From NCBI GenBank assembly GCA_032191485.1, contig JAVDOI010000011.1:14180617-14244616 (forward strand): a stretch of 64,000 nt of DNA. The letters are read 5' to 3'. Of this stretch, positions 50,101-57,532 are shown piece after piece. How positions within the stretch are numbered: the first letter of the stretch is position 1; each line of letters opens with the position of its first letter. Below the pieces are notes generated by a model. That model did not search any database, was not told where the DNA came from, and saw only the letters and a program-made list of their open reading frames with translations. Source of the DNA: Leptoclinus maculatus (Eukaryota; Chordata; Actinopteri; Perciformes; Stichaeidae). The position numbers and the translations under genes were made by a program.

Positions 50101-50323
50101 ATCATCAACGATCTCAAAATTTATCACAGAAAAAGGGTATGTTCAGTTTGTGACGGAACCCACAACAGAGAGAGGTACACAAATTGACCATGTGTATGTG
50201 AAATCAACACAGTATGATGTAGAAGCAGTAGTCTGTCCTACATATTTCAGTGATCATGAGGGGATACTATGTTCTTTTGAATATAGTATCCCATCTTCCA
50301 TGTTTGAAATTGACATGGTATAG
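37732..50323 (+). CDS. Helentron polyprotein, spliced, about 3,408 aa (SGNH - proteases - OTU - Rep - helicase - endonuclease)
   Basis: Reconstructed coding exons: 37732-37837, 38017-38120, 38207-38479, 38609-38702, 38889-38956, 39088-39153, 39261-39416, 39539-39604, 39726-39851, 39992-40054, 40220-40300, 40671-40745, 41055-41132, 41453-50323. All 13 introns start GT and end AG after a pyrimidine-rich tract. Two are phase 1 (after exons 1 and 4) and the rest phase 0. The joined frame has no stop: 452 codons from the short exons plus 2,956 from the last exon. The start ATG at 37,732 opens a basic, Ser-rich N-terminus. The ATG at 41,453 directly follows an acceptor AG and is probably internal. 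Rep, helicase and endonuclease identify a self-mobilising rolling-circle element. The intact frame suggests a young or recently active copy, though activity is not shown. Alternative: two overlapping transcripts, with some proteins starting at 41,453. Confidence 0.8.
38207..39153 (+). CDS. Coding exons 3-6: SGNH/GDSL-hydrolase-like domain
   Basis: Four exons (38207-38479, 38609-38702, 38889-38956, 39088-39153) encode residues 71-237. Visible blocks: LVLVVGASHLR with a nucleophile-position Ser78; MPGAS with Gly104; APSNNL with Asn133; and, across the exon 5/6 junction, DGIHLSD giving the DxxH pair Asp214/His217. These are the Ser, Gly, Asn and His positions that name the SGNH family. The usual GDS is GAS here. 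SGNH enzymes are esterases, lipases or deacetylases; the substrate here is unknown. An esterase is known in ORF1 of CR1-like retrotransposons, so the link to selfish DNA has precedent. All catalytic positions look present, so the domain may be active. Confidence 0.7.
39261..40054 (+). CDS. Coding exons 7-10: Pro-rich linker
   Basis: Exons 39261-39416, 39539-39604, 39726-39851 and 39992-40054, all phase 0 on both sides, add 137 residues. The first is Pro/Arg-rich (PPAPAPKPQVSPRPSRPR) and contains EWSLVGQDRK. The third has DCFIPLTPVRFSSAMLVEMD. I recognise no domain; it looks like a flexible linker between the hydrolase and the large C-terminal exon. Each exon has a clean acceptor and donor. 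Confidence 0.65.
40220..41132 (+). CDS. Coding exons 11-13: three copies of one spacer exon
   Basis: Exons 40220-40300, 40671-40745 and 41055-41132 encode 27, 25 and 26 residues that align with each other: V(E/Q)A.P......S....TGV..(V/L)AV..E. Each begins GTC and ends GAG|GTT, and both ends are phase 0, so copies can be added without breaking the frame. The introns after them also align (ATGCATGCAAAGC-type stretches, GTGTGTGTAAATGT, ATGAAAGGATACATG). The whole exon-intron cassette of about 390-450 bp was therefore triplicated. Function unknown; Ala/Val/Glu-rich spacer. Confidence 0.65.
41453..50323 (+). CDS. Terminal 8.9-kb exon: C76-like x2, OTU x2, basic repeats, HUH Rep, PIF1 helicase, AP endonuclease
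   Basis: Residues counted from 41,453. Two related C76-like cysteine-protease regions: copy 1 about 60-240 (Cys75, then D193-C-G where DxH is expected) and copy 2 about 285-460 (GRQC, Cys294; D425-S-H427). Two OTU domains: 606-720 (D606GNC609, His718) and 838-950 (D838NNS841, His949; Cys lost). Lys-rich repeats about 1010-1187. Cys-rich finger region about 1196-1285 (CCVCN, CYSCH). Rep: H1723-V-H1725 and Y1927/Y1931, the two-tyrosine pattern of Helitrons. PIF1-type helicase: GGAGTGKS 2282-2289, D2371-E2372, GDFFQ 2409-2413, HKVQG from 2649, YVALSR 2673-2678. AP-like endonuclease: N2732, E2759, GDFND with D2876/N2878, SDH with H2935. Rep nicks and joins DNA, the helicase unwinds it in rolling-circle transposition. 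No reverse transcriptase follows the endonuclease. All catalytic residues of Rep, helicase and endonuclease are present, so the copy may be competent. Confidence 0.93.
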   Translation: MTKKSSRKRHNQTVIGEYDGKRSTGGKYVGAKSIRRKVSVEGKSCMCLEKLQSSVVAGTYGAESQDYDQSAATGCSVAAAIKHVLAPVCTWGGADLDDICVEGSKLNAFVAEESKKSPAKKKCKLIEEHSVFGGNWKVRIGQAQQRDFAASAEEHELGEKLQEYLMRDGMCLLNIHGLVGAVIDHGKHLVFVDCGTRDASGLAASFGTPVAVFNSGLPDLMLHIRNLKDSFGATWYSISSMSVKDANMESAEVLTESDVELEASSSVSVECPARSVRGSFHQGDSRFVNAGRQCMAISLVAIAKNSTDSVFSWRFDDLDKVVVSGDNLYSSLFDSNSISGGSELLCVPDLPKEAVIDGHKYEFAYGDHVAGNVDVVEGELIDAGVHTTLKKGLEEMCLHYDTCFLTLNGSTCAIIGQQGQYAVVDSHARNALGMVDNGGRSVVVYFSCLAHVFNHICKFSTIFKQSQKQFEIAGVVVIHNDPAENGQLSFGQKVAVVTETEIGCSLPQNTVQPTVGCSYSQIVEKGKVSTGACTLKKVKTSVTAVDSDVIFVSDVTGKTLQFDPLRKDIAQALCTLLNVESEKVDSVSTNVGVLGAPCMKDKIEADGNCFFRAVSHAVCGTQRYHRKIRLAVVKQLKSNAQAYKSLLRSDYSSMADYLRMSKMHYVGSWATEMEIQAAADWLGVNIFIYHNDRWLEYSCTSTKLSNQAVYLENCNGNHYETVVCVQQPEMQICYGYCKVNTCSVGYNIRQKSRVSLKSAVATASSVVEVIDDDDVVVQQPSTQSTINPVAFKFNPLSPELAKTLCSTFKVDFKKQDVQGPTVSGSLGAVCKTQKISEDNNSFFRAVAEVISGSQESHRKIRLAVVKFMESHSEEHLKLVGKGYSSISDYINKAKMKFVGNCATNVEIQATANAFGVDIFTYSGGRWIRYSNSTMLSNEGIYLKHCENNHFEPVVCVKHGDKLICFDLCKVGNSLQTKRRRSVDKCTEKGTSNKNAQSGATICSPSSRHGLSKYNKGRKLYKQKKHYKNNMIYHQKVRDASVKRYKDVDYREKVKVGLKLRYFNNADYKHRVIGSSQLRYHWNTCNKQRRKDFSQSKYKFIVLHKSKVKEKSVTKYRENVLHKVKVRENSFKKYRDNVLHREKVRALSRMKYKHNLLHRSNVKATSKRKYANPEYKKRVVADKKLKRQEKKQKSEQFDFVMDQFLAKVENGPDFVCCVCNRLLFRNQVSNCKKEDYGKREEIGLIANKCITENYLHRCDNDCEVPCKWQAMGRDQLWICYSCHFKIKKGQMPPECSLNNMAVQPIPPELACLNSLEQHLIALNIPFMKMLALPKGGQNGVHGPVTCVPANIVQTSNLLPRSEMEGSLLRVKLKRKLTYKGHYEYKFVDPMHIREALNYLKNTNVHYKDVEFNEEWVNEFGWEENDDVVVENATDSNPQSNTSTDTADDERLHDRQQHCMHQDTCLMPVDIGQEVLDQHFDSTLNLAPAEGNSPVKLLSDVSNEAKSFPVLFPQGCSTYHDDRQQRLTLSRYINVRILSADSRFAQNVEYIFYVQYLSEVQQVVSSVSIALRKGKAGFTSERVDGDVLRDQESLKKLLQFDDGFRFLKAIRGTPSFWQGAQRDLLACLRQLGVPTWFCSFSSADLRWTNLLNSILKLEGRTQTVEDLEWADRCELLRRNPVTAARMFDFRWHCFLKEVLMSPSQPIGKIVDYFYRVEFQQRGSPHVHCLFWIENAPQIDKNTDEEVTEFIDKYVTCELPSEDDPLRDIVTSVQKHSTRHSKTCKKNNTVCRFGFPRPASTRSFICHIADEDENKCTCNLTPCECEKQQPSLADKVKKKERARNIMFAIKLALSDETASYGSVEQLFASLGIDQTLFEAAYRCIGRKTHVVLKREIEEVWINQYSRSLLKCWNANMDIQFVDNAYACIVYIISYISKGEKEMGLLLGNAHREASKQGNVDAKEAMKELGRVFLHSRDVCAQEAAYRVTNMRLKECSRKVQFVPTGDSTVKISLPLSVLKQKANSKSLTSEDMWMTSLVDRYRSRPNDADFNDMCLATFASQYRVLPKSEQSKNGIKLNNGLGFVIKRTRTQPAVVRYALFSKTKCPEKFYQSLLQLFLPYRVDEELKPATCQSFEDFYMTGHVRFNDGSRPLVKSVVDQNRGLFEVDADELDSVQESVDNDGILEDAWCELCPEQELERLECVQERKENAKGDEEHIESIPDLSVSHQQVAHLEKTSNILCRDEGLKLIRSLNEMQISIFNQVRQWCLNKIRGKNPDPFHVFVTGGAGTGKSHLIRALQYEATRLLSTLCRHPEEITVLLTAPTGIAAYNLHCSTIHSTFSIGTDVKLPYTPLGEEKINSLRALYSNLQILIVDEISMVDHKLLGYIHGRLRQIKQSGDVNTFGNVCVIAVGDFFQLPPVKGKPLYVDDVGFNLWSHDFSVVELTTIVRQKDAVFAGLLNRLRTRSKGTKLRASDLDLLKKCETGEENSSLHIFPTNAQVNCHNYEQLMITCPQYVEIDAQDYGRNRTTGKLELKDGHHGKVYNTCLAEKLFLGENARVMLTKNVDVMDGLVNGVCGIVTHIVHSAGSKFPKTVYVQFDDDQVGAQRRNQSTYALSTLRTSTPIVPEEDRVTSKGGLRRQFPLKLAWACTVHKVQGITVDRAVVSLKKIFTGGQAYVALSRVTNLSGLIIRDFRDEAIYCKDNIQQAIQCMPPFLSDTRTVQKVGTHSFTVFLMNVQSLTHHVADLMMCTQHLQPNCIAVTETWLSPTYSLDAVNINGYSFDSCPRSSSYSSNNPALVALQDQQHGGVGMYSADSLTYNILKVPDVNLECLVYNCITYSMVIAVIYRPPSYPMSLFKEHLGKLLDLLDPLSDTIAVMGDFNDDILKSSTISKFITEKGYVQFVTEPTTERGTQIDHVYVKSTQYDVEAVVCPTYFSDHEGILCSFEYSIPSSMFEIDMV

Positions 50324-50456
50324 TAAGTTGTGACTTTAAACAGCTGTAGGTTTAAGGTCTTCAGCTTTATTTGGCATCAGAGGTCGAGAGAGGGTTCATA
50401 TCATCACATGTAGCAGCATGGAGCGTCAAAACTGTACAAACAGCATTTAAAGACTT

Positions 50457-50617
50457 TAGAGGTGTGTAGTTGAGATGTGAATGATGATGGTTAGGGTTTG
50501 CAGTTATATCAGAATGATAATGCAGTTTGTTTCTCCATAGAGGTGTGTAGTTGAGATTTGAATGATGATGGTTAGGGTTTGCAGTTATATCAGAAAGATA
50601 ATGCAGTTTGTTTCTCA
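50457..50617 (+). repeat. 81-bp tandem duplication in the 3' UTR
   Basis: Unit TAGAGGTGTGTAGTTGAGAT and following, at 50,457-50,537, repeats at 50,538-50,617 with about two to three substitutions (GATGTGAATG against GATTTGAATG; GAATGATAA against GAAAGATAA). Confidence 0.9.
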
Positions 50618-50778
50618 TGTGTATTTCCAAATGTAATGTTTTATTGTATTATGCATGTTAACTATAGAAATGTATATATATTTTTGCATAACAGTAGGGT
50701 TTCGTTTCCTGCATTACAAGAGCATGTATAACAAAAAAATGTTTTGACAAGATTGATGTCATATATGGCAATCATTGA

Positions 50779-50812
50779 AATAAATAACAGTTATCAACAT
50801 TTATGAAATAAA
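50779..50812 (+). terminator. Candidate poly(A) signals (two AATAAA)
   Basis: AATAAA at 50,779-50,784 and 50,807-50,812, about 460-490 bp after the stop codon, on the coding strand. The position fits a 3' UTR of ordinary length; no transcript evidence is available. Confidence 0.45.
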
Positions 50813-51560
50813 ATATAGTCCAATTATGCATTAATATCAATGCTGACACTCATGCTCTTGCTAATGCAGGTTTTGCTTTACCATAGCTTTCATGTAGTCT
50901 AAAAAAAGCAAAAGATACTGGTAATGGTACTCCTGGTTTACTGGGATGGGGTTCGATTCCCTGCAGTGTCCTGCAATTTTGTGGCGTTGACATGAAAGCA
51001 TTTAGTTCAATCAATTAATTGTCTGTAGCAGTTATCTTCCAAAATATAGTTGTAAAGTTATAGCATTCAGTATTATATAAGACTATCTGTACACTGTCAT
51101 TAATTGACAAATCTGTCCTTCCCTCGGTCTCTGCAGCTTGTACTCTGTCTGCTGACTGGATGGTGACTTTTACAGGAACCAACCAGATTCTGACACTGTT
51201 TCCGTAAGCCAATGACTATAAATGTTTTAAACCTGGTGTCCTCTCTTCTGCCGTCAGTTGCCATTGCAGTATGATTTGATGCAACTGTCCTCCACCCCAT
51301 TGAACTCCAGTCTCCATCATATCCAGTGCTCAGTCCTGCTCATATCCCATCATCGGATTTTCAGCAACTCCCTTCATCACCACCGTGAGTGTCTAGACTT
51401 GAGGGGGAATATTGTTGATGTAACCACAGCATCACAACAGCCTTCTAATAGACTATGTCATGATCCAACGTTAAATGGCCAAAGAGTGTTCAGAAATTAT
51501 GTCGTCATGAATGTGAAATAAATTATTGTTCAGTCAAATGTCAGATGTTTAGTACACGCG

Positions 51561-52367
51561 TGTTTCACACGCTTGATGATACTCATGGTCCACGCGGGAT
51601 CAAAGACGTCTCGCTCGCAGACGCGCGCGTTCTCGGACTCGCAGGAGGGAGTCCCGCCAGCAACCCCGACGCGCGGAGGATGCGAGGGCCCGTTCATCGC
51701 TGCTCGCAGCTTTAATTAGGGCCCGAGCGGCCGACAACGTCGGGCCTGCGAAGGCCCTATTGTAATTGTAAGGGTTATTATTCTTATTATTCTGATCTAT
51801 ATTTTTATGCTTTGAGCGCATTTTTGGAGTATTTGCCATGCATGAAAACTCACCAAATTTTGGGGACTTGTCAGGTCTTGCTGAACTTAGCGACTGAAAA
51901 ACAATGCATCTTTCTGTGTAAAAAATGGCTCTCTAGCGCCCCCTACAAAACAGTCCGGCGACGCCCCTCGGCCAGTATGTCCGATTTACTTGAAATTCAA
52001 CACACATGTCCAAATCCGCTACATCTAAAAAAAAGCCTCTCAGACCCCTAAGCTCCGCCTACTTAGATTTTCCGCCATCTTGAATTTAGTGAAAAACACA
52101 TTCTTGCGAACTCCTCCTACACGCTGAGTCCGATTACTACAGAATTTTCTGTGGATCATTAATGGACCTATGTCATCTAAAATTATCAAAAGCTTTTTGA
52201 TATCTCTTTGCGTTTACAAGATATGGACCAATAAACTTCTTAGGGGCGTGGCATAATATCAATACACATAACTTCTCAACCATTTGTCCTAAATTCCCAA
52301 AATCTTCAGCATATGTGCACATCGCATCCTGTAACATACCCTGAGAATTAAATTGTATTCGACTGCT
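51561..52367 (+). repeat. Monomer M16, 5' truncated at the island junction
   Basis: Starts with a remnant, TTCACACGCTTGATGATACTCATGG (in part), fused directly to GGTCCACGCGGG. About 220 bp of the normal monomer between these points are absent. Carries one P copy (51718-51758) and then resembles M5/M6. Confidence 0.8.
51718..51758. repeat. P hairpin element, 1 copy
   Basis: Single unit in the truncated monomer M16, immediately right of the island. Confidence 0.9.
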
Positions 52368-55073
52368 AGGGGGCGCTACAGTAAACCCGCAAAGTTGTGC
52401 TTTTTGTCACTTTTTTCATTTTTCAGCCTTCGCACTTCAACGAACTCCTCCTACAGATTTTATGCGATCAACGTAAAATTTGGTCCGGATGCTCTTAAGA
52501 CCTTTGTGATTAGAAATTATCAAAATCGTGAGTTTTCATCAAAGAACCTTGACGTGGCGTTGCGGCCATTTTGCCTCATTGTTTATGACAAAGGAAGTTG
52601 TTATAACTCCAAGGTACATTATCCAATCCACACAAAACTTCTCATGCATGATGCTACTTCAATCCTGAACATACTTCAGTTGAAAAAAATGCAATAACTC
52701 ATAGCGCCGCCTACTGGCTACAGGAAATGTAAAATTTTATACTTTTCTTTACTCCTCTTAGCCAGGTGACCTTATGAGTCTCAAATTTTGTAAGGATAGC
52801 CTCAAGACATTGATGCAAAATCGCCATGAAAAATTTTGAGTTTTCGTTGGACGCTGTTGCCGTGGCGACGCGTCGTACGCCATGAAAAAGGAAGCTGATG
52901 GTTTATTAGCTTAGGATGCTCAATAATTCATAAAACTTTGTACATCTGTCAAAGGCATTGCAAGGAATATTCTATATGACTTGTGGCTTTGACCGTTTTA
53001 AATTGCCTCTGTAGCGCCCCCTACAATATTTCAAAAGGAAGCTGATGGTTTAGTGGCTTAGGATGCTCATAAACTCATGAAACTTTGTACATCTGTCAAA
53101 GGCATTGGAAGGAATATTCTCTATGAGTTTTGGCTTTGGCCGTTTTAAATTGCCTCTGTAGCGCCCCCTACAATATTTCAAAAGGAAGCTGATGGTTTAG
53201 TGGCTTAGGATGCTCATAAACTCATGAAACTTTGTACATCTGTCAAAGGCATTGGAAGGAATATTCTATATGAGTTTTGGCTTTGGCCGTTTTAAATTGC
53301 CTCTGTAGCGCCCCCTACAATATTTAAAAAGGAAGCTGGTGGTTTAGTGGCTTAGGATGCTCAAAAACTCATGAAACTTTGTAGATGTGTCAAAGGCATT
53401 GGAACACATATTTTTTATGATTTTTGGCCTTGGCCGTTTTAAATTGCCTCTGTAGCGCCCCCTACAATATTTCAAAAGAGCAGCCCCAGCGCTACGTTTG
53501 AGCTGCATGTATGAAACTTTGTAGTCACGTGTATCCTATGGAGACTTAAACATAAGTCTCTTGGGACCATGCTCTAAACCCTACCGGAAGTCCGCCACTT
53601 TGATTTATGTGTGAATTTTCCCTTGATTTTGGACAATTTATAGGCGCTACACTTTAACGAACTCCTCCTAGGGACTTTGTCTGATCCTCTTCAAATTTTG
53701 TCAGTACAGTCTAGAGACCATTGTGATTAAGAATTATCAAAAGCTTTACGTTTAACGGCACGGCTTAGCCGTAGCGGGCGGCTACTTTAAGTGATTCCCC
53801 GTGAAAAAAGCTGATGTAACTCAGCTGGACTTGTTCCAAACGGTCCCAAACTTCACACGCTTGATAACACTCACTGCCCGAGGATGTCTACAAGCTAATT
53901 TTCACTAGTACTCACAGCGCCACCTGCCGGCGAAAGGAAATCTGCATTTTGTGACAAAGGACATCCGATTAACACGACTTTCACACAACATGGTTTACGT
54001 TTGACAGAGAGCTACACAATGCACGTGTTCCGTAGCACCAGGCAGCAGATACGGGAAGCACCGGACTGTTTGCAAAGCATCGTTTCCAGCATCAGGCGGT
54101 CCACGCGGGATCAAAGACGTCTCGCTCGCAGACGCGCCGGCCGACGGTCGCGCGCGTTCTCGGACACGCAGGAGGGAGTCCCGCCGGCAACCCCGACGCG
54201 CGGAGGATGCGAGGGCCCGTTCATCGCTGCTCGCAGCTTTAATTAGGGCCCGAGCGGCCGACAACGTCGGGCCTGCGAAGGCCCTATTGTAATTGTAAGG
54301 GTTCTTATTATTAGGGCCCGAGCGGCCGACAACGTCGGGCCTGCGAAGGCCCTATTGAAATTGTAAGGGTTATTAGGGCCCGAGCGGCCGACAACGTCGG
54401 GCCTGCGAAGGCCCTATTGTAATTGATAGGATTATTATTAGGGCCCGAGCGGCCGACAACGTCGGGCCTGCGAAGGCCCTATTGTAATTGAAAGGGTTAT
54501 TATTATTTTTATTTTTATTTGCCGGAGAAAGGAGCTTTTTGGGGTACTTGCCATGCATGAAAACTCACCATTTTTGCACACTTGTCAGATCTGGTGGAGA
54601 AAATCATCTGCCATAAATGTCACATTTGTGTGTAAAAAGATGGCTCTCTAGCGCCCCCTACAAGTCGGCCCCGTCGGCCACTATGCCCGATTTACTTGAA
54701 ATTCAACTGACATATCCAGTCAACTTAGATCTAAAAAAAATCCTCTCAGACCCCTAAGCTCCGCCTACTTAGATTTTCCGCCATCTTGAATTTTGTGAAA
54801 AACATATTCTTGCAAACTCCTCCTACATGCTGGGTCCGATTATTACAGAATTTTCTGTGAATCATTAATGGACCTATGTCATCTAAAATTATCAAAAGCT
54901 TTTTGTTATCTCTTAGCGTTTACAAGATATGGACCAATAAACTTCTTAGGGGCGTGGCATAATATCAATACACATAACTTCTCAACCATTTGTCCTAAAT
55001 TCCCAAAATCTTCAGCATATGTGCACATCGCATCCTGTAACACACCCTTAGAATTTATTTGTATTCGACTGAT
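52368..55073 (+). repeat. Monomer M17, 2706 bp
   Basis: Four S copies and four P copies (54245, 54313, 54375, 54440), the most P copies in the window. Confidence 0.9.
54245..54480. repeat. P hairpin element, 4 copies
   Basis: Units start at 54245, 54313, 54375 and 54440. Hairpin cores are unchanged while linkers differ (for example ATTGAAATTG after the second unit). Confidence 0.9.
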
Positions 55074-57532
55074 AGGGGGCGCTACAGTAAACCCGCAAAG
55101 TTGTGCTTTTTGTCACTTTTTGCATTTTTCAGCCTTCGCACTTCAACGAACTCCTCCTACAGATTTTATGCGATCAACGTAAAATTTGGTCAGGATGCTC
55201 TTAAGACCTTTGTGATTAAAAATTATCAAAATCGTGAGTTTTCATCGAAGAACCTGGACGTGGCGTTGCGGCCATTTTGCCTCATTGTTTATGAAAAAGG
55301 AAGTTGTTATAACTCCAAGGTACATTATCCAATCCACACAAAACTTCTCATGCATGATGCTCCTTCAAGCCTGAACAGATTTCAGTTGAAAAAAATGCAA
55401 TAACTCATAGCGCCGCCTACTGGCTAAAGGAAATGTAAAACTTTCTACTTTTCTTTACTCCTCTTAGCCAGGTGACCTTATGAGTCTCAAATTTTGTAAG
55501 GATAGCCTCAAGACATTGATGAAAAATCGCCATGAAAAATTTTGAGTTTTCGTTGAACGCTGTTGCCGTGGCGACGCGTTGTACGCCATGAAAAAGGAAG
55601 CTGATGGTTTATTAGCTTAGGATGCTCAATAATTCATAAAACTTTGTACATCTGTCAAAGGCATTGAAAGGAATATTCTATATGAGTTTTGGCTTTGGCC
55701 GTTTTAAATTGCCTCTGTAGCGCCCCCTACAATATTTAAAAAGGAAGCTGATGGTTTAGTGGCTTAGGATGCTCATAAACTCATGAAACTTTGTACATCT
55801 GTCAAAGGCATTGGAAGGAATATTCTATATGAGTTTTGGCTTTGGCCGTTTTAAATTGCCTCTGTAGCGCCCCCTACAATATTTCAAAAGGAAGCTGATG
55901 GTTTAGTGGCTTAGGATGCTCATAAACTCATGAAACTTTGTACATCTGTCAAAGGCATTGGAAGGAATATTCTATATGAGTTTTGGCTTTGGTCGTTTTA
56001 AATTGCCTCTGTAGCGCCCCCTACAATATTTAAAAAGGAAGCTGATGGTTTAGTGGCTTAGGATGCTCAAAAACTCATGAAACTTTGTAGATGTGTCAAA
56101 GGCATTGGAACAAATATTTGTTATGATTTCTGGCCTTGGCCGTTTTAAATTGCCACTGTAGCGCCCCCTACAATATTTCAAAAGAGCAGCCCCAGCGCTA
56201 CGTTTGAGGTACATGTATGAAACTTTGTAGTCACGTGTATCCTATGGAGACTTAAAAATAAGTCTCTTGGTACCATGCTCTAAACCCTACCGGAAGTCCA
56301 CCACTTTGATTTATGTGTGAATTTTCCCTTGATTTTGGACAATTTATAGGCGCTACACTTTAACGAACTCCTCCTAGGGACTTTGTCTGATCCTCTTCAA
56401 ATTTTGTCAGTACAGTCTAGAGACCATTGTGATTACGAATTATCAAAAGCTTTACGTTTAACGGCACGGCTTAGCCGTAGCGGGCGGCTACTTTGAGTGA
56501 TTCCCCGTGAAAAAAGCTGATGTAACTCAGCTGGACTTGTTCCAAACGGTCCCACACTTCACACGCTTGATAACACTCACTGCCAGAGGATGTCTACAAG
56601 CTAATTTTCACTAGTACTCACAGCGCCACCTGCCGGCGAAAGGAAATCTGCATTTTGTGACAAACACCATCCGATTAACGCTACTTTCACACAACGTGGT
56701 TTACATTTGACACAGAGCTACGTAATGCACGTGTTCCGTAGCGCCAGGCAGCTGATACGGGAAGCACCGGACTGTTTGCAAAGCATCGTTTCCAGCATCA
56801 GGCGGTCCACGCGGGATCAAAGACGTCTCGCTCGCAGACGCGCCGTCCGACGGTCGCGCGCGTTCTCGGACACGCAGGAGGGAGTCCCGCCGGCAACCCC
56901 GACGTGCGGAGGATGCGAGGGCCCGTTCATCGCTGCTCGCAGCTTTAATTATTATTCTGATTCTTATTTTTCATTTTTGGGAGCATTTAGGGGGTACTTG
57001 CCATGCATGAAAACTCACCAAATTTTGGGGACTTGTCAGGTCTGGTGGCACTTAGAGTCTGAAAAAGAATGCATCTTTCTGTGTAAAAAATGGCTCTCTA
57101 GCGCCCCCTACAAATCGGACCGGCGACGCCCCTCGGCCAGTATGTCCGATTTACTTGAAATTCAACACACATGTCCGACACCACTAGATCTAAAAAAAAG
57201 CCTCTCAGACCCCTAAGCTCCGCCTACTTAGATTTTCCGCCATCTTGAATTTAGTGAAAAACACATTTTTGCAAATTACTCCTACACGCTGGGTACGATT
57301 ACTCCAGAATCTTCTGTGGATCAATATTGGATCTACATAATCTACAATCATGAAAAGCTTTTTGATATTTTCTGGCGTTTACAAGATATGGACCAATAAA
57401 CTTCTTAAGGGCGTGGCATAATATCAATACACATAACTTCTCAACCATTTGTCCTAAATTCCCAAAATCTTCAGCATATGTGCACATCGCATCCTGTAAC
57501 ATACCCTGAGAATTTATTTGTATTCGACTACT
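55074..57532 (+). repeat. Monomer M18, 2459 bp
   Basis: Four S copies, empty P site near 56948. Length equals the baseline plus two extra S copies. Confidence 0.9.

Larger units (their letters stand above)
34640..51560 (+). mobile_element. Autonomous Helentron-type (Helitron superfamily) element inserted in the macrosatellite
   Basis: An island of about 17 kb of non-satellite sequence lies between a left monomer that stops near 34,638 and a right monomer that resumes near 51,561. Its single gene encodes HUH Rep, PIF1-like helicase and an AP-like endonuclease, the combination known for the Helentron branch. I could not identify convincing element termini (a 3' hairpin or matching ends), so both limits are set only by loss of satellite homology. 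Part of the flanking 1-2 kb could be older inserted or host DNA. Junctions are imperfect: about 45 bp are lost in the left monomer and about 220 bp in the right one. Confidence 0.6.
50324..51560 (+). other. 3' UTR and right non-coding flank of the island
   Basis: No gene recognised. It contains an 81-bp tandem duplication, two nearby AATAAA signals, a later AATAAA at 51,517-51,522, and a pair of 10-base inverted repeats (50,886-50,895 and 50,990-50,999). The 3' end of the element should be here, but I could not pick out a diagnostic terminal hairpin. Confidence 0.5.

Noticed and set aside
49640..50323. A LINE retrotransposon at the 3' end of the large ORF
   Set aside because: Only the endonuclease is present, in frame after the helicase, and no reverse transcriptase motifs follow. 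It is part of the Helentron protein.
50950..50960. tRNA gene or tRNA-derived SINE at the B-box-like motif
   Set aside because: No A box or cloverleaf stems could be placed upstream; only the B-box match remains.
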